Source: Desulfobacterales bacterium (GTDB lineage Bacteria; Desulfobacterota; Desulfobacteria; Desulfobacterales; Desulfatibacillaceae). From it: 33,847 bases of DNA. Position 1 is the first letter of the stretch, and each line of letters starts with the position of its first letter. Location of the stretch: the NCBI GenBank assembly GCA_020057225.1, contig JAGVGH010000256.1:1-33847 (forward strand), read 5' to 3'. The notes beneath the pieces were generated by a model. It worked only from the letters and a program-made list of their open reading frames with translations, was not told the DNA's origin and did no database searches. Positions 26,994 through 33,847 of this stretch are shown here, piece by piece. Position numbers and translations under genes: made by a program.

Positions 26994-28346
26994 ATGCAAA
27001 GCGACCGCGCAAAAGTCATTACCGAGACCGCCCGCCGCTTGCTGCGCCGGGGCGCAACACCACATCTTCGTAAAATCCTTGATAAAACCCACGCCGCAGA
27101 CCTGGGGGTCGTCTTCCGGCATCTTCCTCCCGGAGACAGGAAGGTGCTTTTTGGCCTTCTGGATGATCCCGCCAAAAAAGGCACCATTCTAAGCGACCTG
27201 GATGACGACGCGCTCCTCGCTCTCCTGGAGGAGGTGCCTGTGGCGGACATCGTGGGCATCTTAGACCGCATGCCCACCGATGACGTGGCCGACCTTATCG
27301 GACGCCTGCCTGAAGACCTTTCCCGCGAAATCCTCAAAAAAATGCCCCGAAAGGGGTCTCTTGAAATCGAGGGCCTGCTCCGCTACGACGACGAGACAGC
27401 GGGCGGCATCATGGTGCCCGACTTCGTGGCGGTGCGCGCCGAGACCACGGCCCGGGAAGCCATCGAGTCGCTCCAGAAGGAGCACATCAACGTCGAGATG
27501 CCCTTTTACCTCTATGTGGTGGATGAAAACGGACGCCTCGTGGGGGTAAGCAGCCTGCGCCAGCTTGTGGTGGTGCCTTCCGACACCCCTATCCGCAATT
27601 TCATGAACACCGATGTTGTCTCGGTGCGGGCCGACATGGACCAGGAGGAGGTGGCCCGCATAGTCGCCCGGTACGACATCCTGGCCGTGCCCGTGGTGGA
27701 CGAGAGCAACCGTCTGGTGGGTATCGTCACAGTGGATGACGTGATTGACATCATCCGCGAGGAGGCCACCGAGGATATCCTCAAAATGGCCGGCGTGGGC
27801 GACGAGTTTGTTGAAACACAATCTGTGGCCAACAGCACCCGAATTCGTCTGCCATGGCTTTTCGCAAGCTGCATGGGCGGTGTTTTCGCTTTTTTTATTA
27901 TCGGCGTTTTTGAAAACACCCTTGAAAAATTCACCTATCTGGCAGCGTTCATTCCCGTCATCATGGGCATGGGCGGCAATGTGGGAACCCAATCCTCGAC
28001 CATTGTCGTGCGCGGGCTTGCCATGGGCCGCTTCCAGGTGAGGGATTTATGGCGGGTAATAGGCAAGGAAGTGGCGGTGGGCGTAATTTTAGGCTGCTTT
28101 TACGGGCTCGTTGTAGGATCTGTGGCCCATTTCAACTATGGAGGCTGGGCCTTGGGACTGTCGGTCTCTTTGGCGGTGCTGTCCTCCATGTCTCTTGCCG
28201 CGTTTGTGGGTTCCATGTTTCCAATGCTGTTCGCGCGGTTTAACATTGACCCGGCGGTCGCGACAGGTCCATTCGTCACCACGTCCATAGACATATTAAG
28301 CGTGTTTTTATATTTTCAAATCGCAACATTTCTCCTGCGTCTTTAA
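26994..28346 (+). CDS. mgtE: Magnesium transporter MgtE
   Basis: MgtE_N, paired CBS motifs and the TM domain with FIPVIMGMGGNVGTQSSTIVVRGLA. Confidence 0.97.
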   Translation: MQSDRAKVITETARRLLRRGATPHLRKILDKTHAADLGVVFRHLPPGDRKVLFGLLDDPAKKGTILSDLDDDALLALLEEVPVADIVGILDRMPTDDVADLIGRLPEDLSREILKKMPRKGSLEIEGLLRYDDETAGGIMVPDFVAVRAETTAREAIESLQKEHINVEMPFYLYVVDENGRLVGVSSLRQLVVVPSDTPIRNFMNTDVVSVRADMDQEEVARIVARYDILAVPVVDESNRLVGIVTVDDVIDIIREEATEDILKMAGVGDEFVETQSVANSTRIRLPWLFASCMGGVFAFFIIGVFENTLEKFTYLAAFIPVIMGMGGNVGTQSSTIVVRGLAMGRFQVRDLWRVIGKEVAVGVILGCFYGLVVGSVAHFNYGGWALGLSVSLAVLSSMSLAAFVGSMFPMLFARFNIDPAVATGPFVTTSIDILSVFLYFQIATFLLRL

Positions 28347-28350
28347 CACC

Positions 28351-29187
28351 ATGTCCAGCCACGCCGCCCAGGCCATCCTGCTTGGAATCCAGGAAACAGG
28401 GGAACACGACCTGCTGGTCACCTATTTTACAAGGCCCGGGGGAAAACTCCGCGTCCTCGCGAAAAACGCCCGGCTGAGCAAAAAGAGGTTCGGCGGCGCC
28501 TTGGACCTTTTCATCTCCGGGGAGATTGTCTTCACCTACGGGAGGCGGGGCGCCATCCCCATCCTGAAGGAGGCCCTTGCCCGGGAGCACCACGCGGGAA
28601 TCCGGGGCGACATCTCCCGCACCGCCCACGCCGCTTACTGGACAGAGCTTGTGTCCCTGTACATGGAGGAGGGCGAGCCCCAGGAGGAATGCCACGACCT
28701 TTTGGCCTCCTCGCTTTTGGACCTTCATCTGGGCACCCCCCCGGAACAGCCCCACCTGCTCTTTCAGGCCCGGTTCGCGTGTCTCGCCGGATTCCGTCCC
28801 AACCTCGGCTCCTGCCTCAAATGCGGCGCGCCTCCCGGCGGCATGGCAAAAGGCGCCATCGGATTTGACATCAAGGGTGGAGGAATCGTGTGCCCCGCGT
28901 GCGCTGGACCAGGGCAAAACGCCCGGCTCGGGCTGGGCACGGTGCGGCAGCTTGCCTGGGTGATGGAAAGGGACCTTGGCCATGCGCGCCGCGCCCGGTT
29001 TTCCAAACAAGCCGCCTGGACGGCGGGAGGCGTGTTTGAGGCGTTTCTTCCCTACCATTTGGGAATCGAGCCCAGAAGCCTCCGGTTTCTGCGGGAAACA
29101 CGCCGTTTGGGGCTTTTGGATTCCATGCCTGGACTGTCCGCGCGCTTTGCGCAATCCCGTTTGAATCAACAAGGAGACAACCCATGA
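28351..29187 (+). CDS. recO: DNA repair protein RecO
   Basis: N-terminal OB fold (AILLGIQETGEHDLLVTYFTRPGGKLRVLAKNARLSKKRFGGALDLF) and zinc site CLKCGAPP...CPAC. Confidence 0.93.
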   Translation: MSSHAAQAILLGIQETGEHDLLVTYFTRPGGKLRVLAKNARLSKKRFGGALDLFISGEIVFTYGRRGAIPILKEALAREHHAGIRGDISRTAHAAYWTELVSLYMEEGEPQEECHDLLASSLLDLHLGTPPEQPHLLFQARFACLAGFRPNLGSCLKCGAPPGGMAKGAIGFDIKGGGIVCPACAGPGQNARLGLGTVRQLAWVMERDLGHARRARFSKQAAWTAGGVFEAFLPYHLGIEPRSLRFLRETRRLGLLDSMPGLSARFAQSRLNQQGDNP

Positions 29188-30257
29188 GGACCGCCCCGTT
29201 GGACGCGCCCCATAACCTCTCGGAAACCCTTGCCAAAGGGCCGGTGGAGGCATCGGCTCCCTGCCGGGCCGACATGGGCGGGACAGTGGACCTTCCCGCG
29301 TTTCATTACGCCCTGCGCCACGCGCGGCCCGTGACGTTCAACATGGCGCTTAACCTGCGCACCCGGGTACGGATTTCCGCATGGACACCCGGCATGGTCA
29401 GGGTCTCGTCCAAAGGCTTTGAACCCTGCGAACACCCGCTGGACGCCCTCCCCTTCCGCCATCCTCTGGGGCTTGTATTTTCCGTGGCCTCCTGGTTCCG
29501 GGCCTCCGGAGCGCATATTGAAATCGAGAGCGCCTCTCCTCCCAAAAGCGCCCTGGGGGGTTCCTCCGCAGCGGCCGCGGCTATTATCGGGGCGTTCTCC
29601 CGGGCCTTTTCCCGCGCGGGAGCGGAGCTTATGTCCCGGAAAACCATCGTGGTTTTGGCCCATGCGCTGGAGAGCGTGTGCGCGGGTGTGCCGTGCGGCA
29701 TGCAGGACCATCTTGCGGCGGCCTACGGGGGGGTCAACGCCTGGGAATGGCCCGCGGATCCGGAGGGGCCCCCCTTTGAGAGGCGCGTGCTTTTGCCCGT
29801 GAAAGACCATCCATGGCTCAATGAGCGTTTTGTTCTTGCGTTTTGCGGCAGGCAGCACGCTTCAGCGGATGTGAACGGGATCTGGGTATCCAGGTTTCTT
29901 GAAGGAAAAGACAGAGACCTCTGGACGCGCATGTGCGGGCTTTCCAGACGTTTTTGCGGGGCTGTGGAGGCGCGCGCCACGGCGGAGGCTGTTTCGGTCA
30001 TGGAAGAGGAGCTTGGGCTGCGGCGGGAGATGACGCCGGAAGTGCTGGACCCGGCCATGCGCCTTGTGATTGACGCGGCAAGAAGGGAAGGCTGCGGGGC
30101 GCGCTTTACGGGAGCGGGCGGGGGCGGCTGCGTGTGGGCGCTGGGAGAGCCGGAGGCTGTGCGGAGAACGCGGTCGGCCTGGGCGGGTCTTTTGGCGGAT
30201 ATATCAGAGGGCGGGCTTCTGGAAGCGTCTGTGGACGGGGAGGGACTTGCCTATTAA
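29184..30257 (+). CDS. GHMP kinase family protein
   Basis: PPKSALGGSSAAAAAIIGAFSRAFS, AGVPCGMQDHLAAAYGG and C-terminal GARFTGAGGGGCVWAL. ATGA overlap with recO. Confidence 0.9.
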   Translation: MRTAPLDAPHNLSETLAKGPVEASAPCRADMGGTVDLPAFHYALRHARPVTFNMALNLRTRVRISAWTPGMVRVSSKGFEPCEHPLDALPFRHPLGLVFSVASWFRASGAHIEIESASPPKSALGGSSAAAAAIIGAFSRAFSRAGAELMSRKTIVVLAHALESVCAGVPCGMQDHLAAAYGGVNAWEWPADPEGPPFERRVLLPVKDHPWLNERFVLAFCGRQHASADVNGIWVSRFLEGKDRDLWTRMCGLSRRFCGAVEARATAEAVSVMEEELGLRREMTPEVLDPAMRLVIDAARREGCGARFTGAGGGGCVWALGEPEAVRRTRSAWAGLLADISEGGLLEASVDGEGLAY

Positions 30258-30266
30258 ATTCCATGT

Positions 30267-30292
30267 CCGGATTATCTCTGTTTTTTGCGTAG
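30267..30292 (+). repeat. Short family C motif, copy 1
   Basis: ccggattatctctgttttttgcgtag; matches ccgggttatccgcgttttttgcgtag at 33637 (22/26 identical). Confidence 0.65.
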
Positions 30293-30364
30293 ATAATGCC
30301 TGTGCCATAGTCCTGGGGTTGAAACCCTGGAATCAATGCTTGGCTGCATAAATCCTACCCTGAT

Positions 30365-30530
30365 GAGGTAATTGCAAAATGAGGCGTAGGTTGGGTGGTT
30401 CCGGGCCGCAAGGCCCGGGTCCAGCCAACAATTATAGCATTATTCCAAGATGTTGGGTGAACCTGCCCTTCGGGAGGAACCATCCACCCTACATCAAATT
30501 TGTCGTTTCCAAGAGTTTTTCAATTACCTC
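30365..30530 (+). repeat. Family B palindromic MITE-like element, copy 2 (166 bp)
   Basis: gaggtaattgcaaaatgaggcgtaggttgggtggttccgggccgcaaggcccggg...ttcaattacctc; same length and architecture as 9310-9475. Confidence 0.88.
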
Positions 30531-30570
30531 ACCACCTAGAAATAAAAAGCTGATATAAATCATAGAGGTA

Positions 30571-30720
30571 AAGCGCCTGGGGTTGAAACCCCAGGCTAGT
30601 TCAAAAGCCTCGCCGCACCGCGGCTGCTATGAGGAGAAAGGCCCATTTCATATAAAAAATGGCATAGAACGATTTTTCCATTCTAACTCCTGACTCCTGA
30701 CTCCTGACTCCTGCTTCTCC
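30571..30720 (+). repeat. Family A repeat, intact copy
   Basis: gcctggggttgaaaccccaggc hairpin, gcctcgccgcaccgcggctgctatgagga, then attctaactcctgactcctgactcctgactcctg. Confidence 0.85.
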
Positions 30721-30737
30721 GGCAAAGGCGCGTTCCC

Positions 30738-31247
30738 ATGGGCACACACATCGTCATTGACGGCTACAACCTCATCCGGCAATGTCCCGGCCTTTTCCGG
30801 GGCACCATCGCGGACGAGCGCGAGGCCCTCCTCGACTTCCTCGCAGCCTACAAAAAGGTCCGCGCCCACTCCATCACGGCGGTGTTCGACGCGGCGGCCC
30901 AGGACCTCCTGATGGCCCGCTCCGAGACTGTCAAGGGAATCCGGGTGAGATACTCAGGCCCTGGCGGAAGCGCGGACTCCGTGATAAAAGAAATGGCCCG
31001 GGAGCTGGGAGAGCGCGCGCTGGTGGTGAGCTCCGACCGCGACGTTTCCGGCGGCGCGCGGGCCTCGGGAGCCGCGGTGATGGACTCTGTGGCGTTTTAC
31101 AGTCTGGTCATGGAGCGGGTTTACGGGGGGCCTGGCGGTCCGGACGGGGACGACGGCCCGGACAGGAGCGGCACCCGGAAAAAGGGGCCTTCCAAAAAAC
31201 CCTCCAAAAAGGAACGGAAAACGCGGCAACGCATTGGCAAACTCTAA
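30738..31247 (+). CDS. NYN/PIN-like (YacP-type) domain protein
   Basis: HIVIDGYNLIRQCPGL, ITAVFDAA, VRYSGPGGSADSVIKEMARELGERALVVSSDRDVSGGA. Confidence 0.85.
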   Translation: MGTHIVIDGYNLIRQCPGLFRGTIADEREALLDFLAAYKKVRAHSITAVFDAAAQDLLMARSETVKGIRVRYSGPGGSADSVIKEMARELGERALVVSSDRDVSGGARASGAAVMDSVAFYSLVMERVYGGPGGPDGDDGPDRSGTRKKGPSKKPSKKERKTRQRIGKL

Positions 31248-31261
31248 CCCTGGAGGCCACG

Positions 31262-31672
31262 GTGCGCATCGGCGTGATTGACGGACAAGGCGGCGGAATC
31301 GGGGCCGCTATCATCAAGCGTCTCAAGGAGGTGTTTGGCGAAAGTGTCGAAATCATCGCTCTTGGCACCAACGCCATTGCCACAGCCCAGATGCTGAAAG
31401 CCCGGGCCAACCGGGGGGCCTCCGGGGAAAACGCCATTGTCCGCACGGCGGCCCGGGTGGACATTCTCACCGGGCCCATAGGCATAGTCCTTGCCAACGC
31501 CATGATGGGAGAGGTGACGCCCCGCATGGCCGAGGCCGTGGCAGGCTCCCAGGCAAAGAAATATTTGTTGCCGCTCACTCAGGAAAACGTCGTGGTGGTG
31601 GGAATGCCCTACATCCCCCTGCCTGAGCTGGTCGAGCAACTGGTCAAGAACCTGGTGGAAATGGCCCGGTAA
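31262..31672 (+). CDS. DUF3842 family protein
   Basis: VRIGVIDGQGGGIGAAIIKRLKEVFG...LGTNAIATAQMLKARANRGASGENAIVRTA; GTG start after GGAGG. The longer ORF (30782) is out-of-frame read-through of the upstream gene. Confidence 0.82.
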   Translation: MRIGVIDGQGGGIGAAIIKRLKEVFGESVEIIALGTNAIATAQMLKARANRGASGENAIVRTAARVDILTGPIGIVLANAMMGEVTPRMAEAVAGSQAKKYLLPLTQENVVVVGMPYIPLPELVEQLVKNLVEMAR

Positions 31673-31698
31673 GACCGGCGGGAAAGGAGAAAGCGGAA

Positions 31699-31890
31699 AT
31701 GTGCGAAGCCAACGCCTATTTGGTGAAGGACGGGAGCGAGGAGCTGGTCATGGAGGCTGTGGACACCGTGACTCCCGAGGACGGAGGGCTTTTAATCAGC
31801 AATATCTTTGGCGACCAGAAGTTCTTAAAGGCCAGGATTGTTTCCTTGTCTCTGGTTGACCACAAAGTCTATCTGGCCGCGGTGTCGTGA
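31699..31890 (+). CDS. CooT-family (Ni-binding) small protein
   Basis: 63 aa MCEANAYLVKDGSEELVMEAVDTVTPEDGGLLISNIFGDQKFLKARIVSLSLVDHKVYL; Met-Cys-Glu-Ala start is typical of the family. Confidence 0.82.
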   Translation: MCEANAYLVKDGSEELVMEAVDTVTPEDGGLLISNIFGDQKFLKARIVSLSLVDHKVYLAAVS

Positions 31891-33608
31891 AAGTCACCAT
31901 CGCCAGAACCGCGGGGTTTTGCATGGGCGTGCGCCGGGCTGTCGAGATGGTGCTCGAGACGGCCAACCGCGCGGAGGGGCCTGTTTACACTTTTGGCCCC
32001 CTCATTCACAACCCCCAGGTAATGGACATTCTGCGGGAAAAGGGCGTCAGCGTCCTGGACACCCCGCCTGAATCCGGGCGCGGCACTGTTCTCATACGCG
32101 CCCACGGCGTGGGTCCCGAGGTCGCGGAGCGCCTCGAAAAAGCCGGTTTCACGGTGGTGGACGCCACATGCCCGCGTGTCCGCATGGTCCAGCGCCTCAT
32201 CCAAAAGCATGTGGAGGAGGGCTGGCTTCCCGTCATCGCCGGGGACGCCGACCATCCCGAGGTCATGGGCCTTGTGGGCCATTCCGGCGGCAAGGCCGTG
32301 GTCATCCGGGACGCCGACGGCGTGGACACCCTGCCGGACGCGGAAAAGATCCTCCTGGTCGCCCAGACAACCCAGGATACCCAGAGCTTTGTAAAAATCC
32401 GCGAGCGCCTTCTTGCCCGGTTTCCGGAGGCGAAAATCAAGAACACCATCTGCGACTCCACGCGCAAGCGCCAGGACGAAATACGGGAAATGGCCAAGGC
32501 CGCCGACGCCATTGTGGTGGTGGGGGGGAAAAACAGCGGCAACACCCGGAGGCTTGCCCAGATAGCGAAAGAGGCCGGAGTGCCAGCGTGGCACGTGGAA
32601 GGCGCCGAGGAGCTGGACCTCAAGGAGCTTTCCAAAGTGGAGAGGATAGGGGTGACCGCCGGAGCGTCCACTCCCAACTGGATTATCCGGGCGGTGTTGC
32701 GGCGGCTTGAAAACCCGGACTGCGCGCGGGGCGGATTTCGCCGGACCCTGGGCCGCCTTCAGCGTTTTCTGGTGCTCACCAACATCTATGTGGGCCTGGG
32801 GGCCGGAGCGCTGGCCTGGGCCTCGGGCCTCTATAGGGGCGCCCCCCCGTCCGCCGCCGCGATTCTCATCGCGTGCTCCTATGTCATTTCCATGCATCTC
32901 GCCAACAATTTCATCGGCGCCAACGCCCTACGCACCAACGACCCGGACCGGGCGGGCTTTTACGCGCTCCACAGGCGGCTTTTGCTGGCGCTGGCCGTGG
33001 GAGCGGGTATCGTGGGAGTGTTTACGGGCACGGTTTTGGGAGCGCTTCCCTTTGGGATTTTGCTTTGCATGATGACCCTGGGACTTTTGTACAACGTTCG
33101 GATTGTGCCCAAAAGGTTCAAATCGCGTTACATCCGGCTCCGCGCCGTGCCAGGGTCCAAGGCCGCCCTCATCGCGGTGGCCTGGGGCGTTGTGTGCGCT
33201 CTTCTGCCCGCGCTGGCCCGGGAGGACCCGCTCCGCGCGCTGGACGTGTTTGTTTTTGTCTGGGCCTGCGCCATGGTGTTTGTCCGGTCCGCGTTTTTTG
33301 ATTTTTTGGATGTGCAGGTGGACCGCATCGTGGGGCAGGAAACGTTCGCCACCTGGATTGGGGAGAAGCGGACGCTTTGGGTGATTCAGGCGGTCTTGGC
33401 GGTCCTTGCCGCCGGTCAGGCGCTTGCCGCGCTTACGGGACTGAGCGGGGCCATTGGCCTTGCGCTGCTGCCGCCGGTGGCGGCATTTGCCCTGCTTGTG
33501 CGGGCGCACACCCGGGACATGCTCTCCCACGGCTACCGGCTGGAGTTTTTGGTGGAGACCAATTTTGTTTTCGCGGGCGCCCTTGCCTGGGCGTGGAGCG
33601 CCGCCTGA
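31887..33608 (+). CDS. ispH: IspH (HMB-PP reductase) fused to a UbiA-like membrane prenyltransferase domain
   Basis: IspH: ARTAGFCMGVRRAVEM, IHNPQVMDILREKGV, VLIRAHGVGPEV, VDATCPRV, AGASTPNWII. C-terminal ~280 aa polytopic region with Asp-rich motifs (TNDPDRAG; DFLDVQVDRIVGQETFATWIGEKRT). Confidence 0.92.
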   Translation: MKVTIARTAGFCMGVRRAVEMVLETANRAEGPVYTFGPLIHNPQVMDILREKGVSVLDTPPESGRGTVLIRAHGVGPEVAERLEKAGFTVVDATCPRVRMVQRLIQKHVEEGWLPVIAGDADHPEVMGLVGHSGGKAVVIRDADGVDTLPDAEKILLVAQTTQDTQSFVKIRERLLARFPEAKIKNTICDSTRKRQDEIREMAKAADAIVVVGGKNSGNTRRLAQIAKEAGVPAWHVEGAEELDLKELSKVERIGVTAGASTPNWIIRAVLRRLENPDCARGGFRRTLGRLQRFLVLTNIYVGLGAGALAWASGLYRGAPPSAAAILIACSYVISMHLANNFIGANALRTNDPDRAGFYALHRRLLLALAVGAGIVGVFTGTVLGALPFGILLCMMTLGLLYNVRIVPKRFKSRYIRLRAVPGSKAALIAVAWGVVCALLPALAREDPLRALDVFVFVWACAMVFVRSAFFDFLDVQVDRIVGQETFATWIGEKRTLWVIQAVLAVLAAGQALAALTGLSGAIGLALLPPVAAFALLVRAHTRDMLSHGYRLEFLVETNFVFAGALAWAWSAA

Positions 33609-33636
33609 CAGAAGAAAGGCGCCTGCTTGGCTTTGG

Positions 33637-33662
33637 CCGGGTTATCCGCGTTTTTTGCGTAG
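33637..33662 (+). repeat. Short family C motif, copy 2
   Basis: ccgggttatccgcgttttttgcgtag, about 30 nt after the ispH-ubiA stop. Confidence 0.65.
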
Positions 33663-33748
33663 TTCTGCTTTGGCAACTTCATCTGCCCATGCCGCTAACC
33701 CGGTCATGGCTACCCGCTTTTAGCGACAAGGCAAGTTGAAGCCATGGC

Positions 33749-33847
33749 CCTGGGGTTTCAACCCATAGGCGTTAACTTTCCATAGTGACATTTATGTTGT
33801 TATATTTGGGTGGTTCTAATAGAATACCAAGTGTTGGGTGAACCCGC
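33749..33847 (-). repeat. Right copy of the 99-bp terminal inverted repeat
   Basis: Exact reverse complement of 1-99; includes a family A hairpin half and a family B-like arm. Confidence 0.97.

Noticed and set aside
30302-30720. CRISPR array
   Set aside because: Repeats are few, palindromic and unevenly spaced, with no regular spacers or cas genes.
30782-31261. Upstream part of the 296-aa ORF before DUF3842
   Set aside because: Out-of-frame translation of the NYN-domain gene; the DUF3842 homology begins at the GTG at 31262.

Overview
The 33.8-kb window has high GC and carries mostly housekeeping and accessory genes of a Gram-negative bacterium. Gene content suggests a Desulfobacterota-like anaerobe, but that is inference. 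Genes in order: rpoD and dnaG (-); a KamA-family radical SAM enzyme, trmO and a PAS/Fis-HTH regulator (-); a 3-hydroxyisobutyrate-dehydrogenase-family oxidoreductase and a small HTH/Zn-ribbon protein (+); a secreted FecR-domain protein (+); a metallophosphoesterase (-); a frameshifted small membrane-protein remnant (-); three secreted proteins with related cohesin-like domains, one ending in a tandem dockerin-like repeat and another in a Cys/TM/Arg-rich C-terminal signal (-); a small secreted hypothetical (-); mfd, two SurA/PpiC-type chaperones, a RodZ-like HTH protein, mgtE, recO and a GHMP kinase (+); NYN and DUF3842 proteins, a CooT-like protein and an IspH-UbiA fusion (+). Several intergenic gaps hold a layered dispersed-repeat system: a palindromic 166-bp MITE-like element (two equal-length copies, one with a TACA/TACA flank and nested inside another repeat), a second double-hairpin repeat with an ACTCCTG heptamer tail, and a 26-nt 3'-flank motif. 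The window begins and ends with a perfect 99-bp inverted repeat from the same repeat families, which looks like an assembly break at a repeat. The best candidates for a new system are the cohesin/dockerin-like surface locus (about 12.4-19.8 kb) and the nested structured repeat family.
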